Notes: generated by a model from the letters alone, not told the origin. DNA of 33,622 bases from an uncultured Acetatifactor sp. (GCA_947588205.1 CANPYG010000026.1:1-33622); one strand, 5' to 3'. Shown: positions 19,544 through 28,048, counted from the first letter of the stretch. A program made the numbers and translations.

Positions 19544-22264
19544 ATGAAACTTCATCTTTTGCAAAACAGAAAAAAAGAAGGCTATACCACGTGGGGATGT
19601 ACCTGGAAAAAGGCAGAATGTCCTGCAGACTCGGATTATATCTGTATCACACAGGATGGCAGGAGAGTACCGATGCAGAGCAGGGTCACTGCTTACTGGC
19701 CGGATGGCAGTGTGAAGTGGTCCGCGCATACAGCGGACTGCGCGCTGCTGGGAGAGGAGATAGAGGTAAGGCCGGTTCTGGATGGCGCAGGGATTCCTGC
19801 AGGAACACATAACGGCTGCGCGGGCGGAACGGATAGCGGCACGGATAGCGGAACGGATAGCGGAACGGATAACGGAACGGATAGCGGCGCGGGCAATGGA
19901 ATCGTGGTAGAAGAGCTGGAGGACGCCTTCAGGATACGTTCCGGCAGGCTTACAATGACAATCCTCCCGGAAGCTGATGAACTGTTTGAATCCGCGGCAT
20001 GGGGAGGGAGGGTGCGCCTGCAGCACGCAAAACCGGTCCTTCTTTTGGAGGAGCCCTCCGTGAGCGGTGATTGTCAGGTGAGGACAAGTAGGCCCTACCA
20101 TGCGGTGATAAGAGAGGTGGAATTCGAGGAGGAAGGCGCCTTGCAGACGACGCTTCGGTTCTCGGGCTATCACGAGGACAGCAGAGGGGAGCGGAGGATT
20201 CCGTTTATCATTCGGATGAAGGTAGCATTTGACAGCGGACGGATCGGTTTTGTCCATACCTTTCTTTATGACGGGGATGAGGATAAGGATTTCCTGAAGG
20301 GCCTGGGGCTGTCCGTGCAGATACCGATGCAAGGCGCTCTTTATAACCGTCATGTGAAGTTTACGGCGGATGCCGGCGTCCTGCATGAAAGCGTGGCGCA
20401 GATGATTTCCTGGCGTCCTAATCTGCCCGGAAAATATTCGGAGATGCAGAACCGCGGGGAAAAGCTCATTTTTACCGGCGACGATGCGCGGGCTGCGGAG
20501 CTTATGCTGGGGCAGATGCCCTTTTGGAGCGAGTATGATCTTTGCCAGGACAGTGTGAATCATTTCGGCATCCGTAAGAAGATAAAGGATGAGAACTGCT
20601 GTTACATAGACTGTCTGCATGGAACCCGAACCGCGGGCGGCGCAGCCTTTGGTTCGGAGGCCGGGTCCGTGCTTCTGGCAGTCAGGGATTTCTGGGAGAC
20701 ATATCCTTCCGGGATCCAGGTAAAGGGGCTGGATGAGGACACGGCACAGGCCGTTGTCTGGATCTGGTCCCCGAGGGCGGAGGCTATGGATTTCCGCCAT
20801 TACGCCAACAGAGGGTATAGTCAGGTCTGCTATGAAGGGTATGACTATAAGGGAGCAAGCCCCTATGGGATCGCCAGCACCAGCGAATATTCCATTGTCC
20901 TGTGCGACGACCTGATTCCCTCCGACGAAGCGCTTGAGGACTTTACGGAGAGCGTCCGCAGACCGGCCCAGTATGTGGGAACGCCGGAATATTATCACGA
21001 GTGCCGGGCATTTGGATACTGGTCCCTGCCGGATACGGATACGCAACTGGGAAGCTGGATAGAAGAGCAGCTTAAGAACGCTTTTGACTTTTACAGGCAG
21101 GAGGTGTCCCAGAGGAACTGGTACGGATTGTTCAACTATGGGGATTTCATGCATACCTATGAGCGCTCCCGCCACCAGTGGAGGTATGATGTGGGAGGCT
21201 TCGCATGGGATAATACGGAGCTGGTGCCGACCCTCTGGCTATGGTATTATTTCCTGCGCACCGGAAGAGAAGAGGTCTTTACGCTGGCAGAGAAGCTTTC
21301 ACGGCATACCTCGGAGGTGGATGTGTACCATATGGGAAACTATAAGGGCCTGGGTTCCAGACACAATGTCCGCCACTGGGGCTGCCCCTGCAAGGAGGCC
21401 AGGATCGCCATGGCGTCGCACCATCGGTTTTATTACTATATGACCGGCGACTACAGAATGGAGGATATTTTTGAAGAGCTGAAGGACAACGAATGGACCT
21501 TCTTAAACAGGGATCCCTTGGGCGACTTTTATAAAAAAGAGGATATGGTATTCCCCAGCCACGCCAGGAGCGGACCGGACTGGTCTTCCCTCTGCGCCAA
21601 CTGGATGACCCAGTGGGAGAGAAGCCGGGATACGGCATACCGGGATAAAATTGTCACCGGAATTGAGGATCTCAAAAGGATGCCCCTAAGGCTGATTTCG
21701 GGACCCGATTTTGAATTCGACCCGGCAACCGTGCATCTGCGCTATATTGGAGAAAGGGTAACCGGAGGCGTTCATTTGCAGATCTGTATGGGCGCCCCTC
21801 AGATATGGATGGAAATGGCGGAACTGCTGGAAGACGAGGAATGGAAGGATATGCTGGCTGAATACGGAAGATTTTATTTCCTTCCGGTTGAACAGAAGCG
21901 GGAGGAATCCCATGGGTTGATTGGGAAAAGGGTCTTTTCCTATCCTATGTTTGCAACTGCCATCGGAGCGTACGGCGCCGCAAGACATGGAAGCGCTGAG
22001 GAGGCTTCCCGCGTGATAAGGGAGCTGTTGGGCGCATTGCTGCGTGAGGATGAAGAAGGCGGATTTGAATCAGTGTCTGTGAGAAATGCCGGAAACAGGG
22101 AAGAACTTGTGGAGATTCCCTGGATATCCACGAATTTTACAGCGCAGTGGTGTCTCAATGCCATTGTGGCGCCTGATTTTATCAGGAAATGGATGCCGCA
22201 GACCCTTCGGGAGGCCATGGACCTGATCCGGAAAAGCGACGGAAACTCGTTCCGGAGAGGATGA
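19544..22264 (+). CDS. YetA/PcRGLX-like rhamnogalacturonan exo-lyase (PL26-like), no signal peptide
   Basis: 906 residues; AAGAGGTG precedes the ATG. The architecture and blocks such as RVPMQSRVTAYWPDGSVKWSAH near the N-terminus, GYWSLPDTDTQLGSWIE, WYGLFNYGDFMHTY, RYDVGGFAWDNTELVPTLWLW and HMGNYKGLGSRHNVRHWGCP fit the PcRGLX/YetA group. The Penicillium member is an exo-rhamnogalacturonan lyase, and YetA sits in the Bacillus rhamnogalacturonan cluster. Two beta domains flank a central alpha/alpha-barrel rich in Trp, Tyr and His. Residues 95-118 are an inserted GTDS repeat. No signal peptide is present, so the substrate is likely an imported oligosaccharide. Recognition is from remembered family features, and exact substrate is uncertain. 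It ends one base from the convergent bioY. Confidence 0.72.
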   Translation: MKLHLLQNRKKEGYTTWGCTWKKAECPADSDYICITQDGRRVPMQSRVTAYWPDGSVKWSAHTADCALLGEEIEVRPVLDGAGIPAGTHNGCAGGTDSGTDSGTDSGTDNGTDSGAGNGIVVEELEDAFRIRSGRLTMTILPEADELFESAAWGGRVRLQHAKPVLLLEEPSVSGDCQVRTSRPYHAVIREVEFEEEGALQTTLRFSGYHEDSRGERRIPFIIRMKVAFDSGRIGFVHTFLYDGDEDKDFLKGLGLSVQIPMQGALYNRHVKFTADAGVLHESVAQMISWRPNLPGKYSEMQNRGEKLIFTGDDARAAELMLGQMPFWSEYDLCQDSVNHFGIRKKIKDENCCYIDCLHGTRTAGGAAFGSEAGSVLLAVRDFWETYPSGIQVKGLDEDTAQAVVWIWSPRAEAMDFRHYANRGYSQVCYEGYDYKGASPYGIASTSEYSIVLCDDLIPSDEALEDFTESVRRPAQYVGTPEYYHECRAFGYWSLPDTDTQLGSWIEEQLKNAFDFYRQEVSQRNWYGLFNYGDFMHTYERSRHQWRYDVGGFAWDNTELVPTLWLWYYFLRTGREEVFTLAEKLSRHTSEVDVYHMGNYKGLGSRHNVRHWGCPCKEARIAMASHHRFYYYMTGDYRMEDIFEELKDNEWTFLNRDPLGDFYKKEDMVFPSHARSGPDWSSLCANWMTQWERSRDTAYRDKIVTGIEDLKRMPLRLISGPDFEFDPATVHLRYIGERVTGGVHLQICMGAPQIWMEMAELLEDEEWKDMLAEYGRFYFLPVEQKREESHGLIGKRVFSYPMFATAIGAYGAARHGSAEEASRVIRELLGALLREDEEGGFESVSVRNAGNREELVEIPWISTNFTAQWCLNAIVAPDFIRKWMPQTLREAMDLIRKSDGNSFRRG
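19826..19897. repeat. 12-bp tandem repeat in the lyase gene, five copies plus one decayed
   Basis: GGAACGGATAGC or one-base variants start at 19826, 19838, 19850, 19862 and 19874, followed by the diverged GGCGCGGGCAAT at 19886. In frame they encode Gly-Thr-Asp-Ser/Asn blocks, residues 95-118. A likely surface loop or linker. Confidence 0.95.
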
Positions 22265-22265
22265 A

Positions 22266-22829
22266 TCATATTTTATATAATCGCTTTTTTACCTGCATAC
22301 CGGTCAGGACGGCAAGGAAAATTTTTACCAGATCCCCCGGAATATAGGGAATTACTCCCGCCCAAAGAGCGGTGTGAAAGCTGTAATGCGCGAGGTATGC
22401 CAGCCATAGGGTACCGAACAGATACAGGAAGGCGGTTCCCAACAGCATCCCGGCGATGTGGAGTATCATCTTATCCGGGAAGCGGTCGATAAAAAAGCCG
22501 CCGAGGAGCGCCAGAAAGAGATAGCCGATCAGATACCCCCCGGTGGGGCCCAGCGCTTTCCCGATTCCACCCGTGAATCCTGTAAACACCGGAGCCCCTG
22601 CGATACCAAGCAAAAGATAGATGAAAACGCTCAGGATTCCCCTTTTCATGCCTGTGACATATATCACGAAATAAACGGCAAGACTTCCCAGAGAGATAGG
22701 AACAAGGTGCATGGGGAGGGGAATTGAGATAGGCCCCAGTATGCATATGACTGCAGTCATCAGGCCTGTGAGAGCCAGATCATAGGTTTTTCCATTTGAA
22801 GGGTTTTGGGGTGATGTCGTGTTTTTCAA
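22266..22829 (-). CDS. bioY: Biotin transporter S-component BioY
   Basis: 187 residues from a TTG start at 22829, chosen because AAGGAGG lies eight bases upstream and the length then fits the family; the frame opens earlier but without a ribosome site. BioY is the substrate-binding membrane part of an ECF biotin transporter. Six hydrophobic segments are visible. Family blocks are PISIPLPMHLVPISLGSLAV, GAPVFTGFTGGIGKALGPTGGYLIGYL, and FHTALWAGVIPYIPGDLVKIFLAV near the C-terminus. No ecfA/ecfT gene is nearby, so it either uses a shared energising module or works alone. Promoter and likely operator lie just upstream. Confidence 0.92.
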   Translation of the reverse strand: MKNTTSPQNPSNGKTYDLALTGLMTAVICILGPISIPLPMHLVPISLGSLAVYFVIYVTGMKRGILSVFIYLLLGIAGAPVFTGFTGGIGKALGPTGGYLIGYLFLALLGGFFIDRFPDKMILHIAGMLLGTAFLYLFGTLWLAYLAHYSFHTALWAGVIPYIPGDLVKIFLAVLTGMQVKKRLYKI

Positions 22830-22882
22830 AATGTTATCCTCCTTACGGGCGCTATACGGATTAGAGCGCAAATCAGAGTAGA

Positions 22883-22911
22883 TTGTCAACTTTGCAATTC
22901 TAATTGTCAAC
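22883..22911 (-). promoter_or_regulatory. Putative BirA-type operator of bioY
   Basis: On the minus strand GTTGACAA occurs twice, at 22911-22904 and 22890-22883, as direct repeats exactly 21 bp apart. They lie immediately downstream of the predicted transcription start. Between them is CAATT-AG-AATTG, a small palindrome. Repression of bioY by BirA is known in Firmicutes; that this is the site is inference. Confidence 0.4.
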
Positions 22912-22923
22912 CTTCTTTTTATG

Positions 22924-22952
22924 AGTATATAGGAAAAATGCCAGAATGTCAA
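22924..22952 (-). promoter_or_regulatory. SigmaA promoter of bioY
   Basis: On the minus strand a consensus TTGACA (22952-22947), a 17-bp spacer and TATACT (22929-22924). Transcription would start near 22917. The -35 is itself part of a third GTTGACA(T) copy, 42 bp from the next one. Confidence 0.8.
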
Positions 22953-22974
22953 CTATAAAAACGCGGATTTCATG

Positions 22975-23007
22975 ATAAAGAAACGCCGGACCATCGCTTG
23001 GTCCGGC
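22975..23007 (-). terminator. Rho-independent terminator of the dnaD-dnaI-prs operon
   Basis: On the minus strand GCCGGACC, a 7-base loop and GGTCCGGC form a perfect 8-bp stem (23007-22985), followed by GTTTCTTT. It lies 12 bases after the prs stop. Confidence 0.85.
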
Positions 23008-23019
23008 GGGGGAAAAGTT

Positions 23020-24204
23020 TTATAATTCTCCGTTCTTATATCTTGCCACAATGCTCTGAATTCTCTCATTCGGGTTCAGCAGGTCGCTGATAGAAGAGTC
23101 GTGGTTCAGGGTATCGATAATATAGGCGATATATTTGCTCATGTCGCAGTTGATGTACCACTCCCTCTGCAACAGCTCAGGCGTCTGATAAACCAGGTTC
23201 GTGGTGAGAACCCTGGTGATCGTGCCCTCTTTGTATGCCGCGTCAAACTTGTCCAGTCCGCTGGTAAACAGTCCAAAAGTAGAGAAGACGAAGATCCTGG
23301 CCGCCTTGCGCTTTTTCAGCTCCCTTGCCACCTCCAGCACACTGTCGCCGGAGGAGATCATGTCGTCAATGATGATCATATCCTTTCCTTCTACGCTGCT
23401 CCCCAGAAATTCATGGGCGATGATGGGATTGCGCCCGTTGACAATCTTGGTATAATCCCTCCGCTTGTAAAACATGCCCATATCCAGGCCCAGCACGTTG
23501 GCGATATAGATTGCCCGGCTCATGCCGCCCTCATCGGGACTGATCACCATCATATGGCCGGAATCCAGATTCAGCCCTTTTACGTTGCGCAGCAGCCCCT
23601 TGATGAACTGGTAGGCGGGACGCACTGTTTCAAAGCCGTTCAGAGGAATTGCATTCTGCACCCTGGGATCGTGGGCGTCGAAGGTGATGATATTGTCCAC
23701 GCCCATGCGGACCAGCTCCTGCAGCGCCAGCGCGCAGTCTAAGGATTCGCGGGAGGTCCGTTTGTGCTGGCGGCTTTCATACAGGAAGGGCATGATCACA
23801 GTGATGCGCCTTGCCTTGCCGCCCACTGCAGAGATCACCCTCTTTAAATCCTGGTAGTGGTCGTCGGGAGACATGCGGTTTACGTGGCCGCAAAGTTTGT
23901 AGGTCAGGCTGTAGTTGCAGACATCCACCAGAAGATAGAGGTCGAAGCCCCGGGCCGATTCCATGATCATGCCCTTCGCCTCACCGGAACCGAAGCGCGG
24001 CACCTTGGCGCTCATCAGATAGGAAGGGCGCTGATAGCCGGAAAAGGCAAGGGAATCCTTGTGCTCATTCTCCCGCTCTGTCCGCCATTTCACAAGGTAT
24101 TGGTCGATTTTTTCTCCGATGGACTTGCAGCTCTCCAGGGCTATGATCCCTAAAGAACCGACAGGAATGGTCTCCAGATTGCGTTTCTCTTCGCGGTTGG
24201 CCAT
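23020..24204 (-). CDS. prs: Ribose-phosphate pyrophosphokinase (PRPP synthetase), long clostridial form
   Basis: 394 residues, against about 315 for the common form. It makes PRPP from ribose-5-phosphate and ATP. The PRPP loop is IIIDDMISSGDS at 277-288, the catalytic loop MPFLYESRQHKRTSRES at 138-154, and FDAHDP at 175-180 carries the conserved His. The extra length lies in the N-terminal half (about residues 38-66, a charged insert) and in scattered loops. The ATG follows AGGATT. It starts 10 bp after dnaI and is the last gene of that operon. PRPP feeds upp elsewhere in the window. Confidence 0.93.
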   Translation of the reverse strand: MANREEKRNLETIPVGSLGIIALESCKSIGEKIDQYLVKWRTERENEHKDSLAFSGYQRPSYLMSAKVPRFGSGEAKGMIMESARGFDLYLLVDVCNYSLTYKLCGHVNRMSPDDHYQDLKRVISAVGGKARRITVIMPFLYESRQHKRTSRESLDCALALQELVRMGVDNIITFDAHDPRVQNAIPLNGFETVRPAYQFIKGLLRNVKGLNLDSGHMMVISPDEGGMSRAIYIANVLGLDMGMFYKRRDYTKIVNGRNPIIAHEFLGSSVEGKDMIIIDDMISSGDSVLEVARELKKRKAARIFVFSTFGLFTSGLDKFDAAYKEGTITRVLTTNLVYQTPELLQREWYINCDMSKYIAYIIDTLNHDSSISDLLNPNERIQSIVARYKNGEL

Positions 24205-24214
24205 TGAATAATCC

Positions 24215-25183
24215 TCACTTTCGCATACGTTTTTTGTAGATCCTGATATCCGGACCGGTCAGCTTGCAAAGAATATAGTTGCTGGTCAGTCTTGAGAAAA
24301 TTCTGTCTGAATATCTGTTCCTTAACTCCTCAAGGCTTAAATTCGTGGAGATGATGGTAGATTTACGGCGCAGCGCCCGCTCATTCAGACAGGCGAACAG
24401 CTGCGAGGTCACAAAAGAGTTGGTTACTTCTGTTCCCAGGTCATCGATGATGATCAGGTCACAACCATAAAGATCCTGATAAAACGGGAAAAGATTTTCC
24501 CTTTCCTTCGTGTCGAAGCTGTAACGGGCGAGCGTGTCAAAAAGGCCGGAGGCGCTGAAGTAGATCACCGAATGTCCGCTTTTCAGGAGCTCATAAGCGA
24601 TGCAGCCCGACAGGAAACTCTTTCCAGTACCTACTGTACCATAAAAAAAGAGATTTTGGTAGTCCTTTCCGAAGTTTTGTGTAAAATCAAGGCAAATTCT
24701 TACCGCCTCCTGGAAACGCTTCCGGTCCTCCCCCTCATAGTATTCGAAGGAAAGGGTGGAAAAGTTCTCCTGGCGGATCATCCCGCGGATATTGCTCTGT
24801 TCGTAAAGAAGGTTGATCTCCTGGTCACGCAGGCAGTGGCACTTTTGGTTCTGGCCCACGAGATATCCGGTATCCTGACAGTCGGGGCAGTCATAGATAG
24901 GGTCGAGATAATCCTCTGGGAATCCCGCTGAAAGCAGTAGGTCACGCTTCTTTAGCCGGATTTCGGAAAGCGCCTGATGCAGGTCGGACAGACATTCCCC
25001 GTCCTCCAACAGCTTCCTTCCGTAAGCGACAGAAACGGCACCGACGGACTGATCCAGCTGCTTATATTCGGGCAAACACGAATAGACCCGCCTAAGTCTT
25101 TCTTCCAACAGATGCCTGTTACGGGTCCGGACCGCTTCATAACCCTTCATGATGGATTCATATTGTTGGTTGGAAAGTGCCAC
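24215..25183 (-). CDS. dnaI: DnaC/DnaI-like helicase loader (AAA+ ATPase)
   Basis: 322 residues from a GTG start preceded by AAGGAGAT. A helical N-terminal part is followed by a zinc-binding cluster (Cys99, Cys102, Cys115, Cys117: CPDC...CHC) as in Bacillus DnaI. The AAA+ core has Walker A GTVGTGKS (182-189), Walker B LIIIDD (243-248), sensor STNLS (279-283) and an arginine-finger region RIFSRL (294-299). It loads the replicative helicase together with DnaD-type proteins, consistent with dnaD 24 bp upstream in the same operon. Confidence 0.9.
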   Translation of the reverse strand: MALSNQQYESIMKGYEAVRTRNRHLLEERLRRVYSCLPEYKQLDQSVGAVSVAYGRKLLEDGECLSDLHQALSEIRLKKRDLLLSAGFPEDYLDPIYDCPDCQDTGYLVGQNQKCHCLRDQEINLLYEQSNIRGMIRQENFSTLSFEYYEGEDRKRFQEAVRICLDFTQNFGKDYQNLFFYGTVGTGKSFLSGCIAYELLKSGHSVIYFSASGLFDTLARYSFDTKERENLFPFYQDLYGCDLIIIDDLGTEVTNSFVTSQLFACLNERALRRKSTIISTNLSLEELRNRYSDRIFSRLTSNYILCKLTGPDIRIYKKRMRK

Positions 25184-25207
25184 AACAGATCTCCTTTAGC
25201 GTAGGAT

Positions 25208-26254
25208 TTAATTGCTTAACAGCTCGCGCTCCAATTTGTCAAAGTCATAATCATTCTGTTTAAACTGGTTAAATTTATTGCCTGCGCCCGTGTTCTTGGC
25301 AGTACTGCGGCGTTTCTGCTGGTAGAGCTCGTCAATGCGCAGGATATCGGATTTCCGGTGTACGTTTTCTTTAAGCCAGCTGCTTAAGATGCTGTCCGCA
25401 TATTCAAAACGGTGCTTGTCGGTCGCCAGTACCGTGCGTTCACAGGCCTCAAAGATAATATCCATGCTGAAGCCGTATTCCTTTATCCAGCGGTTGATGA
25501 ATTCCAGCTCCTTTGCGGTAGGAGAGCCGCTTTTCCCAAGCTGGTTCATGACGGCGTAAACATTCTTGTCATAGCGGGTAACCATCTTCTGCGCCTGCTT
25601 GGGAGTGGTGATCCCCTGTTCAGCCCAGCTGACGGCTACCTTATCGATATATTTAAAATCCTTTTTCCCACGGTCCACGCAGTACTGGATAAGATAATCG
25701 ATCAGATCCTCCGAGAAATGGAGCTCGTCCATGAAAAACAGAATGGATTTCATCTCTCCTGGAGTCAGGGGCCTGCCGATATAGGTCTGCGCGATGAACA
25801 GAAGCTGGGCCGTCTCCTCCCTGCTCCTGAATTCTAAAAGCTGGTCCGCGGAATAGGAGGGCTTCCGAAAAGCGGGAAGCACATTTTCAGCTGAATCGGG
25901 CTGTGCCTCGCGCGCAGGCAGAGGTAAGGCCTTTTCCCTGGGATTTTCCGCGGGAGTCTCCTTCAGGTCGCGCAGATGGATGCCCACCAGGCTTCCGTCC
26001 TCATCATATTCCAGGTTCAGAAGCTGTCTGCCTTCCCAATATTTTAATGCACGCATAACATCCTTTTCCGTATGGTTGAACTGGTCGGCGATGTCGGACA
26101 CACTGATGGCCCGGTTCGCGTTCAGCATCCGGATCAGATACAAATAGACCTTCAGCTGGGCGTCATTCGCATCCTTCATATAATGATCGATAAAGTAATT
26201 GGACACTATGGTGGAATCCACATAGCTGTCCTTATAAATCGTTAAACGTGCCAT
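25208..26254 (-). CDS. dnaD: DnaD-family replication initiation protein
   Basis: 348 residues from the ATG at 26254, which follows AAAGGAA; an open frame extends 83 codons further up but has no ribosome site and crosses the promoter. An N-terminal winged-helix region (about 10-95, with VSDIADQFNHTEKDVMRALKYW) is followed by a Pro/Glu-rich linker. Two DDBH2-type repeats come next (about 149-214 and 233-296), each ending in the motif Y-x3-I/V-x3-W (YIDKVAVSW, YADSILSSW). These motifs bind single-stranded DNA in DnaD. The tail is basic. First gene of dnaD-dnaI-prs. Confidence 0.9.
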   Translation of the reverse strand: MARLTIYKDSYVDSTIVSNYFIDHYMKDANDAQLKVYLYLIRMLNANRAISVSDIADQFNHTEKDVMRALKYWEGRQLLNLEYDEDGSLVGIHLRDLKETPAENPREKALPLPAREAQPDSAENVLPAFRKPSYSADQLLEFRSREETAQLLFIAQTYIGRPLTPGEMKSILFFMDELHFSEDLIDYLIQYCVDRGKKDFKYIDKVAVSWAEQGITTPKQAQKMVTRYDKNVYAVMNQLGKSGSPTAKELEFINRWIKEYGFSMDIIFEACERTVLATDKHRFEYADSILSSWLKENVHRKSDILRIDELYQQKRRSTAKNTGAGNKFNQFKQNDYDFDKLERELLSN

Positions 26255-26341
26255 AGTACCAAATTCCTTTCCAGTAACCGGGCATTGGGTTGTTAATCTC
26301 CTCTGCAAATTCCGTGTACCGGTCCCCCAACCCATGACGCA

Positions 26342-26350
26342 AGTATAACA
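26342..26350 (-). promoter_or_regulatory. Extended -10 promoter of dnaD-dnaI-prs
   Basis: On the minus strand TGTTATACT, with TATACT at 26347-26342. The -35 region is T-rich and weak. The start near 26335 gives a leader of about 80 bases. Three tandem DnaA boxes lie 70-96 bp upstream of the -10. Confidence 0.55.
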
Positions 26351-26416
26351 CAAGCGTTTCTGAAAGAAAATAGCAAAAATGCCGGAAATAAATCCACGTC
26401 CAATAGAGAACAAAAA

Positions 26417-26443
26417 TGTGGATATTGTGGATATTGTGGACAG
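26417..26443. promoter_or_regulatory. Three abutting DnaA-box-like 9-mers
   Basis: TGTGGATAT (26417), TGTGGATAT (26426) and TGTGGACAG (26435) follow without gaps. The first two differ from the reverse DnaA box TGTGGATAA at one base, the third at two. Confidence 0.7.
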
Positions 26444-26486
26444 GTTCCTGACGACACAAGGTTTTCCTGGGTAAATCAGGCATTTC

Positions 26487-26500
26487 TCGACAGATGTCGA
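26487..26500. promoter_or_regulatory. Palindrome TCGACA-GA-TGTCGA
   Basis: A perfect 6-bp dyad with a 2-bp centre, lying between the tandem DnaA boxes and the first perfect box. A possible site for another regulator; none is recognised. Confidence 0.4.
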
Positions 26501-26508
26501 CAAAAAAC

Positions 26509-26586
26509 TTATCCACAGTTTCCAGAAAAAAATCCACAGCCTGCGAAAACGAATTTACGGTTCATCGACTGTGGAAATGTGGATAA
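26509..26586. promoter_or_regulatory. Cluster with two perfect convergent DnaA boxes
   Basis: TTATCCACA at 26509-26517 and its reverse complement TGTGGATAA at 26578-26586 match the consensus exactly and point at each other. Between them are AAATCCACA (26530-26538) and TGTGGAAAT (26570-26578), each two bases off. The last box ends directly before the murC stop codon. The whole 26255-26586 stretch has no gene. Confidence 0.75.
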
Positions 26587-27966
26587 CTAAAGCCCCAGGA
26601 GATTTTCTCCGATTTTATACACATCTCCGGCGCCCATAGTTATCAACAGGTCGCCGTTTATGCAATTTTCCAATAAATATTTTTCAATCTCATCAAAAGT
26701 GGGGAAGCAGACGGCTTCTTTTCCCAGCCTGCGGATCTCTTCACAGACATGCCCGCTGCTGATATCCAGGGCCTCGATCTCCCTCCCGGTAACCTCATAG
26801 ATGGGCGCCAGCACCACTTGGTCCGCCAGGGTCAGCGCCTGTGCGAATTCATGCAGAAAGGTCTTGGTGCGGGCGTGGGTGTGGGGCTGGAAGACACACC
26901 ATAGCGTCTTATGGGGATAATTGCGGGCAGCGGTCAGGGTAGCGGTAATTTCCGTCGGATGGTGGGCATAGTCGTCAATGATAGTCACGCCGCCGATCTG
27001 CCCCTTATATTCAAAGCGTCTGTCGGTTCCGGTAAAGTCTTTCAAAGCCTTGGCAATCCGTTCTGTTTCGATTCCTAAAATGTCGGCGACGGCGATGGCG
27101 GCCATGGCGTTGCCCACATTGTGATTGCCGGGTACGCTTAAGGTAAACTTACGCCTTCCCCCGTGGCAGAGCGTGAAGGAAGCCCTTGCCTGCCCGTCGT
27201 GGGTAACCCCTTCCGGATAGTAATCGTACCTGTCGCTCCATCCGTAGGTGACGACCCTGCACTTCAGGCCGTCCGTCAGATAGGACACATCGGGAATCTC
27301 CCCGTTAATGACCAGGTATCCGTCCTCCGGCAAAAGCTCCGCAAACCTCCGGAAGGAATGCCTAATATCCTCAAGATCCTTAAAAAAGTCCATATGGTCT
27401 TCTTCTATATTTAATATGACCCCGATCTTGGGGAAGAAGCTTAAGAAGCTGTTGGTATATTCACATGCCTCCGCCACGAAATATTCATTTCCCCCGCTCC
27501 TGTAATTGCCGCCGATGCTGGGCAGGATTCCCCCGATGGAGAGGGTAGGGTCCGTATCCGCGTGGAGCAGGATCTCGCTGATCATGGAGGTGGTAGTGGT
27601 CTTTCCATGGGTTCCGCTGACCGCGATCGGTACTTTATAATTTTTCATCAGCTGCCCCAGCAGCTCCGCCCTGGATAAGGAAGGGATACCGAGCTTTCTC
27701 ACGGCCTGGAATTCCGGGTTGGTTTCCCGGATGGCGCTGGTGAATACGGCGCATTCTATGTCGGGGGTAATATTGGACTCCTTCTGTCCGATGAAAACTG
27801 AGATTCCCTTGTCCTGAAGCATATCTGTCATGTCGCTCTGGGTACTGTCAGAACCTGATACCTCAAATCCCGCGCATTTTAGGATCTCGGCCAGGCCGCT
27901 CATGCTGATGCCGCCAATCCCCACAAAATGAATTTTCCCGGGATGTCTGAAATCAATCTGATACAT
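26587..27966 (-). CDS. murC: UDP-N-acetylmuramate--L-alanine ligase
   Basis: 459 residues from the ATG at 27966. A GTG at 27975 is an alternative, but the family normally begins MYxIDF. MurC adds L-alanine to UDP-MurNAc in cytoplasmic murein synthesis. The Rossmann-like start HFVGIGGISMSGLAEIL, the ATP loop SGTHGKTTTTSM (117-128), LNIEEDHMDFF, GNHNVGNAMAAIAVA and DDYAHHPTEI are all present. It is a single-gene unit with its own promoter, divergent from glgC. Confidence 0.97.
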   Translation of the reverse strand: MYQIDFRHPGKIHFVGIGGISMSGLAEILKCAGFEVSGSDSTQSDMTDMLQDKGISVFIGQKESNITPDIECAVFTSAIRETNPEFQAVRKLGIPSLSRAELLGQLMKNYKVPIAVSGTHGKTTTTSMISEILLHADTDPTLSIGGILPSIGGNYRSGGNEYFVAEACEYTNSFLSFFPKIGVILNIEEDHMDFFKDLEDIRHSFRRFAELLPEDGYLVINGEIPDVSYLTDGLKCRVVTYGWSDRYDYYPEGVTHDGQARASFTLCHGGRRKFTLSVPGNHNVGNAMAAIAVADILGIETERIAKALKDFTGTDRRFEYKGQIGGVTIIDDYAHHPTEITATLTAARNYPHKTLWCVFQPHTHARTKTFLHEFAQALTLADQVVLAPIYEVTGREIEALDISSGHVCEEIRRLGKEAVCFPTFDEIEKYLLENCINGDLLITMGAGDVYKIGENLLGL

Positions 27967-28019
27967 AATGGTCACGCGTCCTTATCTGCTTTGTTCTGTA
28001 AATCGGAAACTTCACCTAC

Positions 28020-28048
28020 ATTATATACATTGGACGTATAAAAAACAA
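28020..28048 (-). promoter_or_regulatory. SigmaA promoter of murC
   Basis: On the minus strand TTGTTT (28048-28043), 17 bp, and a perfect TATAAT (28025-28020). The start near 28013 leaves about 47 bases to the ATG. Confidence 0.75.

Noticed and set aside
26255..26503. N-terminal extension of DnaD by 83 residues
   Set aside because: No ribosome site, family starts at MARLTIY, and the extension would cover the promoter and DnaA boxes.
26395..26586. The chromosomal origin oriC itself
   Set aside because: No dnaA, dnaN or clear AT-rich unwinding repeat nearby; DnaA-box cluster is reported as a regulatory or accessory site instead.
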